Shown: positions 1 through 6,943, numbered from the stretch's first letter. The stretch is 8,809 nt of DNA from Scybalousia_A sp045221575 (GCA_045221575.1 JBGUWU010000003.1:1-8809), one strand, 5' to 3'. Program-made: numbers and translations. The notes: generated by a model not told the origin, from the letters alone.

Positions 1-48
<48 letters not shown>

Positions 49-246
49 AAATTTTCTTTATACAACAGCTGACTCTTTTCTTCGGAACTTGACTTCGGAC
101 TATCCTTGATAGCCCCGCCTCTCTTTTCGTTACTTCACCGTAACTAACCTTACGCTACTTTAGGTTTGTATTTCGTCTATATCTTTTCAATGATCTTCTC
201 TCTTCTCTCTCCAGGTGCCCCATCGCTGAGCCCCCCCGAAATTTGA
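49..246 (-). other. pre-16S rRNA leader
   Basis: This is the stretch between the inferred rRNA transcription start (about 246) and the mature 16S 5' end. It contains no open frame of note. On the minus strand it begins with a run of seven G (plus-strand C at 231-237), then a GA-rich segment (about 190-212), then short self-complementary elements: GTTAC/GTAAC arms at 130-145 and CTATC/GATAG arms near 100-112. It is presumably the precursor part that carries antitermination and 5' processing signals. The partner strand of the RNase III stem would lie beyond 16S, outside the window. I could not identify a boxA with confidence. Confidence 0.65.
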
Positions 247-251
247 GAGTG

Positions 252-283
252 CAAAATTAATACCTTTTTATTTTCTGACCAAA
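252..283 (-). promoter_or_regulatory. rRNA operon promoter, Bacteroidota type
   Basis: On the minus strand TTTG (283-280) is followed after 20 bp by TAATTTTG (259-252). This matches the Bacteroides sigma-ABfr consensus TTTG-N19/20-TAnnTTTG exactly in the fixed bases. The start of transcription would be near 246, about 200 nt ahead of mature 16S. A-rich sequence lies upstream (284-310), as expected for a strong rRNA promoter. Confidence 0.8.
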
Positions 284-600
284 AGTTTTGAGAGTTTTTT
301 TTCAAAAAATATTTATTTAAATAGTAATTATTTGATTACAAGATGTATAAGAAAAACTATTTTTTTATATTTTTCAAACAAATAAAGAGAATTTATTGAG
401 AGAGTTTTTGGGGGTATGTCCTCGTAATATTATAATGAAACAAAATGCTACGTTAATAATTCTTGATTTCAGTGTAATAAAACGGCGTTTATAAAAATAG
501 AAACAGCGTTTTTAGCTCCGAAAATGGCATTTTTATAGTGTGAAAACTGCGTTTCTGAAATCAAAAACGGCGTTATTTAAGTAAGATTTCGCATTCAAAC
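284..600. other. intergenic region between rRNA promoter and kbl terminator
   Basis: This is a very AT-rich gene-free stretch. Apart from the phased array at 479-577 I see no open frame, tRNA or further TAnnTTTG promoter. The octamer-like string TTGAGAGT or a close variant occurs at 243-250, 288-295 and 397-404 (the last as ttgagagagt), the first lying inside the predicted start region of the rRNA transcript. Whether this is meaningful is unclear. Confidence 0.5.
479..577. repeat. five near-palindromic units at a 21-bp phase
   Basis: Five units resembling AAAACgGCGTTT begin at about 479, 500, 521, 543 and 564. Their central GC steps are at 485, 506, 527, 549 and 570, so the spacing is 21, 21, 22 and 21 bp, close to two helical turns. 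Unit cores are aaaacggcgttt, gaaacagcgttt, aaaatggcattt, aaaactgcgttt and aaaacggcgtta. Each core is roughly self-complementary and flanked by A or T runs. The linkers are not conserved. A 9-bp inverted pair, tgatttcag (464-472) and ctgaaatca (555-563), brackets the first four units. The array lies between the kbl terminator and the rRNA promoter. Function is unknown; a multi-site protein-binding region or curved DNA is the natural guess. Confidence 0.7.
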
Positions 601-636
601 AAAAAAGGCCGTAAAATTGTTAGTTTTACGACCTTT
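599..636 (-). terminator. intrinsic terminator of kbl
   Basis: A hairpin with 13-bp arms (624-636 and 604-616) and a 7-nt loop (617-623) lies 18 nt after the kbl stop. The arms are perfect except for one position (609/631) that is a G.U wobble in minus-strand RNA but an A.C mismatch on the other strand. In minus-strand RNA the stem runs into a U-rich tract (complement of 606-601). Direction is therefore minus. Confidence 0.85.
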
Positions 637-654
637 AATAATTTCTGTTTTACT

Positions 655-1845
655 TTATTTTAATATACCAAGTTCTTTACCTATTTTAACAAAAGCATTA
701 ACACATTTGTCAAGTTGTTCTTTTGTATGAGCAGCAGAAACTTGAACACGTATTCTTGCTTGTCCCTTAGGAACAACAGGATAATAGAAACCTGTTACAT
801 ATATTCCTTCTTTGCTTAAAGCTGCAGCGAACTTTTGAGAAAGAGGTGCATCGTAAAGCATAACAGCACAGATAGCAGATTGTGTTGGCTTGATATCAAA
901 ACCTGCTGCTTTCATCTTCTCAACAAAGTAATTAGTGTTGTCGTGTAGAGTATCTTGAAGATGATTATCTTTTGTTATGATTTCAAACATCTTTATTGCA
1001 GCTCCTGCAACTGAAGGAGGAATAGAGTTTGAGAACAAGTAAGGACGAGAACGTTGTCTTAACATTTCAATGATTTCTTTCTTACCTGTAGTAAATCCAC
1101 CAACAGCACCACCAAAGGCTTTACCAAGTGTTCCTGTAAGTATTTCTATTTTGCCTCTTAGATTATATTGTTCAGTTGTTCCTCTACCTGTTTTACCAAC
1201 AACACCTGCAGAGTGTGATTCATCAACCATAACAAGAGCATCATACTTTTGAGCTAACTCATAGATTTTATCAACAGGAGCAACGTTTCCGTCCATAGAG
1301 AAAACGCCATCTGTTGCTATAACTTTAAATCTACAATCTTTTGCTTCTATAAGTTTTGCTTCCAAGTCTGCCATATCTGCATTATTGTAACGGAAACGTT
1401 TTGCTTTACAAAGTCTAACACCGTCAATAATAGAAGCATGATTAAGAGAATCAGATATTATTGCATCTTGTTCAGTGAAAAGAGGTTCAAAAACACCACC
1501 ATTTGCATCAAAGCAAGCAGCATAAAGAATAGTATCTTCTGTTCCAAAGAATTCAGATATTTTCTTTTCCAATTCTTTGTGAATATCGCCTGTTCCACAA
1601 ATAAAACGAACACTACTCATTCCATAACCACGAGTGTCCATAGCTTGTTTTGCAGCCTCAATCAACTCTTTGTTGTCTGCTAAACCAAGATAGTTATTTG
1701 CACAGAAGTTCAATACATCTCCTTCGCCTTGTGTTTTTATTGCAGCACTTTGAGGAGTTATAATAATACGTTCGTTCTTGTAAAGACCGTCATCTTTTAT
1801 TTGTTGTATCTCTTTTTGCAGATACTTTTGAAAATTATTATACAT
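655..1845 (-). CDS. kbl: 2-amino-3-ketobutyrate CoA ligase (glycine C-acetyltransferase)
   Basis: This is a PLP-dependent enzyme of the alpha-oxoamine synthase family. It splits 2-amino-3-ketobutyrate with CoA to glycine and acetyl-CoA, the second step of threonine degradation after threonine dehydrogenase; it acts in the cytoplasm. The 396-residue length is the usual one. Visible signatures are NFCANNYLGL (46-55), SSVRFICGT (77-85), NHASIIDG with His136 that stacks on PLP, VDESHSAG with Asp208 and His211, and TGTLGKAFGGAVGG with the PLP lysine at Lys242, then ARIRVQVSAAHT near 363-374. The N-terminal LYKNERIIITPQ and the FCANNYLGL form fit Kbl better than BioF, HemA or serine palmitoyltransferase. 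The start ATG at 1845 sits behind an A-rich leader and its own promoter. No threonine dehydrogenase gene is in the window, so the partner must be elsewhere. Confidence 0.93.
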   Translation of the reverse strand: MYNNFQKYLQKEIQQIKDDGLYKNERIIITPQSAAIKTQGEGDVLNFCANNYLGLADNKELIEAAKQAMDTRGYGMSSVRFICGTGDIHKELEKKISEFFGTEDTILYAACFDANGGVFEPLFTEQDAIISDSLNHASIIDGVRLCKAKRFRYNNADMADLEAKLIEAKDCRFKVIATDGVFSMDGNVAPVDKIYELAQKYDALVMVDESHSAGVVGKTGRGTTEQYNLRGKIEILTGTLGKAFGGAVGGFTTGKKEIIEMLRQRSRPYLFSNSIPPSVAGAAIKMFEIITKDNHLQDTLHDNTNYFVEKMKAAGFDIKPTQSAICAVMLYDAPLSQKFAAALSKEGIYVTGFYYPVVPKGQARIRVQVSAAHTKEQLDKCVNAFVKIGKELGILK

Positions 1846-1895
1846 TGTTAAAAGTTTTTATTGTTATTATATTTAATCCTTATGTTTAATGTCTG

Positions 1896-1925
1896 CAAAG
1901 TTACATATTTTTTACTTTATACAAA
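1896..1925 (-). promoter_or_regulatory. kbl promoter, Bacteroidota type
   Basis: On the minus strand TTTG (1925-1922) is followed after 18 bp by TAACTTTG (1903-1896), which matches TAnnTTTG exactly. A start near 1890 would give a leader of about 45 nt, A-rich before the ATG, without Shine-Dalgarno. The -33 element lies only 9 bp after the stop of the upstream glycosyltransferase gene. No hairpin terminator is seen in that gap, so some read-through into kbl is possible. Confidence 0.7.
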
Positions 1926-1933
1926 CAAAAAAA

Positions 1934-2956
1934 TCAAAAAAGATAGTCTTCAAGTTGAGTGAAAGCATTTCTATGAAATAGTTTCGACTGCAAGACTAAA
2001 CTCTTCTTTAATGTTTGAGAAGGATAAGAAGAGATATTATTTTGTCTTTTTGAGTAAAAATGTTGCTTTATCCTTTTGAAATCTCTGCGAGCATTGAAGA
2101 CTGCTTTAAAGTCGCCTTTATTACCCTGCAAAAGAAAAACAAAAGCAGCCAAATAATCTAAACATCTACGTTTAAAGAAAACAGAAGACATCTTTTTTTC
2201 TGGTAGATTTTTATATAAGAGTAAAAGATTATTTCTAAAGTTCAGAAAAGTTTTTCTTGGATTATTGGTTTGCAGAGTAGCAGCACCAAAATGATATACC
2301 TTACTTTGCGGATAATACATTACTTTATAGCCAGCATTCTTTACTCTCCAACAAAAGTCTATTTCTTCCATGTGAGCAAAGAAATCTTCATCTAAACCAC
2401 CTAATTCTTTAAAGACTTTGGATTTAACAAACATCGCTGCTCCTGTTGCCCAAAATATTTCTCTTTCCTTATCATATTGACCTTTGTCTTGTTCTAAGTT
2501 TAGAAATACTCTTCCTGCACAAAAAGGATAGCCTAAATAATCCAAATAGCCTCCAGCAGCACCAGCATACTCAAAACGTTCTTTATCTTTATAAGATAAC
2601 AGTTTGGGTTGAGATACTGCAACGTTTTGGTCTTCTTCCATTTTTTCTATCAACGGAGCAATCCAATTAGGAGTAACCTCTACATCATCATTAAGAAGAA
2701 TAAAATAATCAGCTTCTATTTTATTTAAGGCTCTGTTGTATCCTCCTGTGAAGCCGTAGTTTTTGTCTAATGATATTATATTAACCGTTGGAAAGTTTGA
2801 CTTAATAAAGTCCAAAGAGTCATCGTCTGAACCATTGTCTGCAACAAAGACTTCAGCTTCCTTGGAATATTCTACAACGCTTGGCAAATACTGTTCTATT
2901 AAGCCTTTTTGTCTTCCATTCCAATTGAGTATAACAACTGCAACCTTACTATTCAT
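1934..2956 (-). CDS. family 2 glycosyltransferase (WbbL/rhamnosyltransferase-like)
   Basis: This is a GT-A fold glycosyltransferase that would transfer a sugar from a nucleotide donor to a glycan acceptor, probably on the cytoplasmic side of the membrane. The N-terminal domain shows VVILNWNG (7-14) and ADNGSDDDS (39-47) for nucleotide binding, the metal-binding LLNDDVEV (87-94, Asp90/Asp91), then FWATGAAMFVK (168-178) and FFAHMEEIDFCWR (192-204), where the acidic residues around Glu197-Asp200 are the likely catalytic base region. This set is typical of the rhamnosyltransferase-like GT2 group (COG1216), but the sugar cannot be told. After residue 245 there is a basic tail with one hydrophobic patch (about 268-277) and no clear membrane span. 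Its ATG overlaps the stop of the upstream GWxTD gene by 8 bp, so the two are almost certainly co-transcribed and translationally coupled. Confidence 0.9.
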   Translation of the reverse strand: MNSKVAVVILNWNGRQKGLIEQYLPSVVEYSKEAEVFVADNGSDDDSLDFIKSNFPTVNIISLDKNYGFTGGYNRALNKIEADYFILLNDDVEVTPNWIAPLIEKMEEDQNVAVSQPKLLSYKDKERFEYAGAAGGYLDYLGYPFCAGRVFLNLEQDKGQYDKEREIFWATGAAMFVKSKVFKELGGLDEDFFAHMEEIDFCWRVKNAGYKVMYYPQSKVYHFGAATLQTNNPRKTFLNFRNNLLLLYKNLPEKKMSSVFFKRRCLDYLAAFVFLLQGNKGDFKAVFNARRDFKRIKQHFYSKRQNNISSYPSQTLKKSLVLQSKLFHRNAFTQLEDYLF

Positions 2957-4463
2957 GTCCTACACGAAATTGTCTGCCTGCCATACCTTCAACTCCGGGA
3001 TCTAAGAAACCTCTTGATAAGGTATTTTCCCAAAATATATCTTGAACTTCTCCTCTTGCATTGGAATGAAGTAGAAAATATTCTGCAAGATTATCTTGTT
3101 TTGCATAAAATACGAACTTTCTGTTGCTCTCTCCGTATGGTGTGGAATTATAAACCCATATTTGATAAGGATAATAATCAACTCCCTTTCCTTTTTCCCA
3201 TGTACTATAAGGGTTATTAATCCTATCTATGTTGCCATCGCTTCTATTAAAACCTGAAGAGCCACCAAATTTTTCATCAATAATATTATCTGGAACTCCA
3301 TATAGAAGATAAACTCTTCCCATATCAGTATCGTAACCTTTCTTTATCTGTGTAGAATAATGAGAATTAACATAAGCTATAGCGTTCACATATTCTTTCC
3401 AAGCACTCTCAGGATAATTATTATCTAAACGTTTGTAAAATTCATACACAAGGTAACGTTTTTGTTCGGGCGTACCTGCTTTAACTGTTTTTTCTATTGC
3501 AGAACGTTCATTCTCTGAAGCTATTGGAATAAGACACAAAAGATTTTCATCTAAGACACTATCAGCAATAAAATTAACAAAAGAATTTGATGGTATTTCC
3601 ATATTGAAAATATCTGGCTTTATCTTACTTTCTTTATAGAAAGGCAGACGTTTGTATTCGTATAATATGTTTTTACCATTACGCACCTCAACAGTCAAAT
3701 AGTAAGAACCTTCTATCAAAGAAGACAAATCTAATTGTGCTATATAGGTGCTAATTCCTTGTGCTTTTATTCTTTTTACGTTTTGAATATTATCTACCTT
3801 CTTTCCTGTGGTTATGTTCTCCAAAGAAGTAACAAGAGCATAAACAGAGTCTTCTCCAAATGTTTTGTCGGCGTTATAAACTTCCACATAATAAGTAAGT
3901 ATATTTTGAGAAAGAGAAAGGGTGTTAAAGACATTAGGAATAATATCTTTGTTTCCTCTTGTATAGATATTTTCTGCAGAAGTGTTTTTTATTGTGTCTG
4001 CAATCATAATATCAGACATACTAACATTATCTTTCGGATAGTTTATTTTGATTACATCTTTATATTGCAGAGGTTGGTTTGATGAGGCCATATCTTTTAA
4101 TTCAAAATAAACAATATATTCTCCATTATCCAAAGAAACCCTTTGCATATCCAACAAAGAAGAATTAGTTATTTGGTTAGAGTCTTTAACTTCTGGAGAT
4201 TTTATTATTCTTTTATCAACATATATTGCAGAATCTGGTGTATTTACTTCGCATATTATTGTTGTTAGTTCTGCTGACTTAATAAACATACCATTTTCAC
4301 TTTTTCCTATATTTAAGCTAAAGCCATCTATAGAAGTATTTATCTCTGCATAATTACCTTGCAAAGAATAATATGTACGGAAATCATAAACAACTTTTAC
4401 ATTTTGTCCTATAGAAATAAAAGACAGAAACATAAAACAAATGAAAAATATTCTTTTATTCAT
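2949..4463 (-). CDS. GWxTD domain-containing exported protein
   Basis: The first 20 residues are a Sec signal peptide (MNKR, a hydrophobic run 5-18, SIGQ) without a lipobox cysteine, so the product is probably periplasmic or surface located. Residues about 20-290 look all-beta, with strand-like segments such as GEYIVYFELKD and GSYYLTVEVRNG. The C-terminal third carries the GWxTD domain, a family almost limited to Bacteroidota and related phyla: SAIEKTVKAGTPEQKRYLVYEF (321-342), then KKGYDTDMGRVYLLYGVPD (374-392) and WEKGKGVDYYPYQIWVY (422-438). The name-giving motif reads G-Y-D-T-D (376-380), with Tyr instead of Trp. No molecular function is established for the family as far as I know. It is followed by a glycosyltransferase with an 8-bp overlap (ATGAATAG), which suggests a joint role in an envelope process. 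The start is supported by the signal peptide and an A-rich leader. Confidence 0.85.
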   Translation of the reverse strand: MNKRIFFICFMFLSFISIGQNVKVVYDFRTYYSLQGNYAEINTSIDGFSLNIGKSENGMFIKSAELTTIICEVNTPDSAIYVDKRIIKSPEVKDSNQITNSSLLDMQRVSLDNGEYIVYFELKDMASSNQPLQYKDVIKINYPKDNVSMSDIMIADTIKNTSAENIYTRGNKDIIPNVFNTLSLSQNILTYYVEVYNADKTFGEDSVYALVTSLENITTGKKVDNIQNVKRIKAQGISTYIAQLDLSSLIEGSYYLTVEVRNGKNILYEYKRLPFYKESKIKPDIFNMEIPSNSFVNFIADSVLDENLLCLIPIASENERSAIEKTVKAGTPEQKRYLVYEFYKRLDNNYPESAWKEYVNAIAYVNSHYSTQIKKGYDTDMGRVYLLYGVPDNIIDEKFGGSSGFNRSDGNIDRINNPYSTWEKGKGVDYYPYQIWVYNSTPYGESNRKFVFYAKQDNLAEYFLLHSNARGEVQDIFWENTLSRGFLDPGVEGMAGRQFRVGHE

Positions 4464-4503
4464 AATGAATTTATATTTAGTTGTAATAGTAACGTTTTTT
4501 TTG

Positions 4504-4511
4504 CAATATTA
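4504..4511 (-). promoter_or_regulatory. possible -7 element for the GWxTD/glycosyltransferase operon
   Basis: The minus strand reads TAATATTG, one mismatch from TAnnTTTG, about 40 nt ahead of the GWxTD start codon. No TTTG is present at the expected -33 distance. A promoter should exist here because a terminator lies just upstream (4561-4590), but this particular site is weakly supported. Confidence 0.35.
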
Positions 4512-4554
4512 TTATTCACTTTCAACCTATTCCCTACTCTACCATCTTTCTAAA

Positions 4555-4590
4555 TACAAAAAGAGAACGAAAATAACTCTTCGTTCTCTT
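4555..4590 (-). terminator. intrinsic terminator after secG
   Basis: A perfect 11-bp inverted repeat (aagagaacgaa at 4561-4571, ttcgttctctt at 4580-4590) with an 8-nt loop is followed in minus-strand RNA by a U-rich run (complement of 4562-4555). It starts 29 nt after the secG stop and separates the TPR-secG operon from the GWxTD gene. Confidence 0.85.
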
Positions 4591-4619
4591 AAATTTATTT
4601 CTTTTCTTTGTATTAAAGT

Positions 4620-4952
4620 TTATTGATTTATTGGTTGTGCAGTGTTTGAACCTTGTGCATTGCTATTGCTGTTTGTAGTAGGCACAGAAGGAACGTTATT
4701 GTTATTCAAAGTATGGTTTGCTTGATGGTTTTTAGGTATAAGAGCAGAAGAAAGCAAACAAAATACTATCATTGCACCTGCTAAGAACCAAGTCGCTTTT
4801 TCCAAAAAGTCAGTAGTCTTTCTTACTCCCATAACTTGATTTTGAGAAGCAAAATTGGCTGCTAATCCACCACCTTTTCCATTTTGAACTAAAACAATAA
4901 GAGCAAGCACTAAAGCCGCAATCATAATCAATACTGTTACTAAAATAAACAT
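4620..4952 (-). CDS. secG: preprotein translocase subunit SecG
   Basis: SecG is the small accessory subunit of the SecYEG inner-membrane channel and helps the SecA-driven cycle. The 110 residues show the expected plan: first transmembrane helix at about 3-21, the family signature loop VQNGKGGGL (22-30) continuing to SQNQVMGVRKTTDFLEKAT (36-54), and second helix at about 54-72 ending in SSALIP. The rest (about 77-110) is a low-complexity tail rich in Asn, Thr, Ser and Gln, longer than in E. coli SecG ends but common in Bacteroidota. It sits 23 bp behind the TPR-like gene with no promoter or terminator in between, so the two form an operon. Confidence 0.93.
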   Translation of the reverse strand: MFILVTVLIMIAALVLALIVLVQNGKGGGLAANFASQNQVMGVRKTTDFLEKATWFLAGAMIVFCLLSSALIPKNHQANHTLNNNNVPSVPTTNSNSNAQGSNTAQPINQ

Positions 4953-4975
4953 ATCTAATAAGTTTTATAAGGTTT

Positions 4976-5590
4976 TTAACTATTTTTTATTTTCTCAATT
5001 TGATTTGCAAAGTAAATACTTTTTTTTGGATTAGAAGTCATAAGTTGCTGATAAATTTGTATAGCCTTCTCTTTATTACCCTGTTTAAGATAGATTTTGG
5101 CCATAGTTTCTGTTACAACTTTAAAATCATCTGCAGCACTCTTTCTAATAACTTTGTCTATATTGTCTTTTTCTTCAGAAGATCCCTCCTTAGCAACCTT
5201 TGGATTTTCTATTTTAAGGAAACGATTGATAAGTTCTTCTTTTGTAGGGTTAGAAGAAAGGTTCTCTTCTTTGTAAGAGTCTATCTCAGAAATAATATCA
5301 TAAGATTTTTCACTCTTTTCCCTTTGTTGCTGTTGTTCTCTTTGCAAATGTTCTCTTGCTATGGATATATATTCTTTTAAATACTCTCTATCTGAAGTAT
5401 AAGTTGCAGCCTTTGTCAACCATTCTTCTTTATTAAAAGAGTTTATCAGGTCAGCAAATTTTGCTCCTAAAACCCAAAAGACACTACAATAAGGATACCT
5501 CATGGTAAGTCTGCCAAGAATAACCAAATCTTGCATCGTTACCATATTCTCCTTTTTTGCTAATATGTCATTAAGTTTCACTCTATCCAT
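4976..5590 (-). CDS. TPR-like protein of unknown function, co-transcribed with secG
   Basis: This is a 204-residue soluble protein without signal peptide or membrane span. The N-terminal part (1-80) is helical with the pattern LxxLxxLxxxYPYCxxFWxLGAK (around 22-44), resembling a conserved Bacteroidota protein often annotated as a tetratricopeptide repeat protein next to secG. The middle (80-150) is highly charged and Gln/Glu-rich, with EQQQQREKSEKS at 85-96, and probably flexible. The C-terminal part (about 157-190) has one recognisable TPR: TETMAKIYLKQGNKEKAIQIYQQLM, followed by NPKKSIYFANQI. A single TPR suggests protein binding; a specific partner is not visible. The downstream neighbour secG hints at a link with protein export, but this is inference. 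The start at 5590 is kept because the N-terminal helical motif needs it. Confidence 0.75.
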   Translation of the reverse strand: MDRVKLNDILAKKENMVTMQDLVILGRLTMRYPYCSVFWVLGAKFADLINSFNKEEWLTKAATYTSDREYLKEYISIAREHLQREQQQQREKSEKSYDIISEIDSYKEENLSSNPTKEELINRFLKIENPKVAKEGSSEEKDNIDKVIRKSAADDFKVVTETMAKIYLKQGNKEKAIQIYQQLMTSNPKKSIYFANQIEKIKNS

Positions 5591-5600
5591 AATGAACTTG

Positions 5601-5631
5601 CAAAATTATAAAAAAAAACTTTTATAGCAAA
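5601..5631 (-). promoter_or_regulatory. promoter of the TPR-secG operon, near-leaderless
   Basis: On the minus strand TTTG (5631-5628), 19 bp, TAATTTTG (5608-5601) is an exact Bacteroidota promoter. The ATG begins at 5590, only 10 nt after the -7 element, so the transcript would have a leader of about 5 nt if start-site selection is usual. Confidence 0.75.
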
Positions 5632-5644
5632 ATATTTTATTTTC

Positions 5645-5682
5645 AAAAAAAAGATTGCCAAACAAATAATCTTGTTTGGCAA
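5645..5682 (-). terminator. intrinsic terminator of the ompA-family gene
   Basis: A perfect 11-bp inverted repeat (ttgccaaacaa 5655-5665, ttgtttggcaa 5672-5682) with a 6-nt loop is followed in minus-strand RNA by eight U (complement of 5652-5645). It lies 25 nt after the stop codon at 5708. Confidence 0.9.
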
Positions 5683-5707
5683 CCTATTTTATTAACTATT
5701 CAGAACC

Positions 5708-6943
5708 TTAGTTGATGATAGCAACACGGTTTAGATAACCTTTGCCTTCAAATGGTTGAACTTTGCAACCAACGTAATCAACTCTGATTTGATCTTCGCT
5801 AACACCAGCTTTAACCAAAGCGTCTCTTACAGCTTCAGCTCTTTGTTGAGAAAGAACGTTGTTTCTTGCTTCAGAACCTGTTTCTTTATCAGCGTAGCCA
5901 GTTACAGTGTATTTCTTACCTTTGTTAGCATTTATAAGTTTAGCCATGAAGTTGATGTTCTCAACGTTTCTGTCTGAAACTTCTGCACTACCAATGTTGA
6001 AGAAGATACATAATGTAGCGTCATCATTAACAGCGATACCAGTTCCTTGAGCAGCTTTTGCTAAAGCATCGTTCTTAGCCTTAGTTTCAGCGTCAAGAGC
6101 TTTTTTGTATTTATCTAATTGTTTTTGATAGCTATCGTTTTCACCTTTAGCATCGTTCAACTCTCTTTGTAGTTCATCATAAGCAGCTTTCTTAACCCAT
6201 TGAGATTCGTCAATTGGAGTGTAAGCAGAGAATCCTCTACGAGGTCTGTTTGAACTTTCAGATGTGTTGTTTTTGAATTTGTAAGTAACACCTAATGTGA
6301 ATGACATGATGTCTGCAACCTCTATTTTAGCAGCTGCATTAGAAGCATTAGTAAATTCATTACGTATAAGGATGTTTTTCCACTCTAAGTTAAGAGCCCA
6401 AGCATCACATAGACGATAAGTAGTTAAAATACCCATAGGAACAGCCCATTCTTCATTAGCTTCATCAACGTCTTTCAAGCTTGATTGAGCATAACCGATA
6501 CCTGCATAAGCAATAGCGTTGAAGAATCTGTCAGCTCTGTAGCCACAAATCCAATTTGTAAGGTTTAGCATAAAATCTTCGTGAATAACGAAGAAACTGT
6601 TTTCATTCTTTACTGAAGCGCCTGTTGTTGCATCAGTGTAGTAGTCAGTAAGGTTAAAACCTGTGAAAGCAGTTCTCAATCCAATTATTGGAGTGATCCA
6701 CTTTGTTAAGTAAGCATCAAAAGCAAAAGTAAAATCTTTACCCAATGCTCCTTCTGGATTAACTTTAACACCGTTCTTTTCGTTAGGAATAGCCATTACT
6801 GATTGTAATCCTGCATCAACTGATATTTCCCAGTTGTCCCAGAAATGGTTTGTTTCAACGTGAGCCCATTTTGGCTTGCTTTCTTGTGCAAACAAAGAAC
6901 CTGCAAAGATCATAAGAGCAAGCGTAATCACTAATTTTTTCAT
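5708..6943 (-). CDS. OmpA-family outer-membrane protein
   Basis: This protein probably spans the outer membrane and tethers it to peptidoglycan. Residues 1-20 are a signal peptide (MKK, LVITLALMIFAGSLFA, cut before QES). Residues about 35-225 look like a small beta-barrel with alternating aromatic strands, such as WEISVDAGLQSVMAI and IMSFTLGVTYKFK. A charged linker (about 248-300) of the coiled-coil type leads to the OmpA C-terminal domain (305-411): ATLCIFFNIGSAEVSDRN, YTVTGYADKETGS with Asp352, and NNVLSQQRAEAVRDALVKAG with Arg368. Asp and Arg at these places are the residues that bind diaminopimelate in the family. The 411-residue length and arrangement match Bacteroidota OmpA proteins such as Pgm6/Pgm7 of Porphyromonas. 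It is a single-gene unit with own terminator and a -7 element upstream, likely highly expressed. Confidence 0.9.
   Translation of the reverse strand: MKKLVITLALMIFAGSLFAQESKPKWAHVETNHFWDNWEISVDAGLQSVMAIPNEKNGVKVNPEGALGKDFTFAFDAYLTKWITPIIGLRTAFTGFNLTDYYTDATTGASVKNENSFFVIHEDFMLNLTNWICGYRADRFFNAIAYAGIGYAQSSLKDVDEANEEWAVPMGILTTYRLCDAWALNLEWKNILIRNEFTNASNAAAKIEVADIMSFTLGVTYKFKNNTSESSNRPRRGFSAYTPIDESQWVKKAAYDELQRELNDAKGENDSYQKQLDKYKKALDAETKAKNDALAKAAQGTGIAVNDDATLCIFFNIGSAEVSDRNVENINFMAKLINANKGKKYTVTGYADKETGSEARNNVLSQQRAEAVRDALVKAGVSEDQIRVDYVGCKVQPFEGKGYLNRVAIIN

Noticed and set aside
49..246. tRNA or small RNA gene in the pre-16S leader
   Set aside because: Short hairpins exist, but no cloverleaf or CCA-type 3' end could be built, and the position explains them as leader structure.
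464..563. Inverted 9-mers as ends of a transposon
   Set aside because: Only about 90 bp lie between them, there is no open frame, and no target duplication was seen; kept as a finding only as a possible boundary.
479..577. Phased array as a CRISPR
   Set aside because: Units are about 12 bp with 9-10 bp linkers, far too short for repeats and spacers, and no cas gene is in the window.
655..1845. Alternative assignment as BioF or serine palmitoyltransferase
   Set aside because: The NFCANNYLGL and SSVRFICGT forms and the N-terminus fit Kbl best, and no biotin or sphingolipid gene is nearby; the family overlap keeps a small doubt.
3735..4082. Plus-strand open frame of 115 codons
   Set aside because: It is antisense to the well-supported GWxTD gene, lacks a promoter of the TAnnTTTG type and has no recognisable domain. 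The same applies to other plus-strand frames, such as those at 5000-5380 and 2909-3220.
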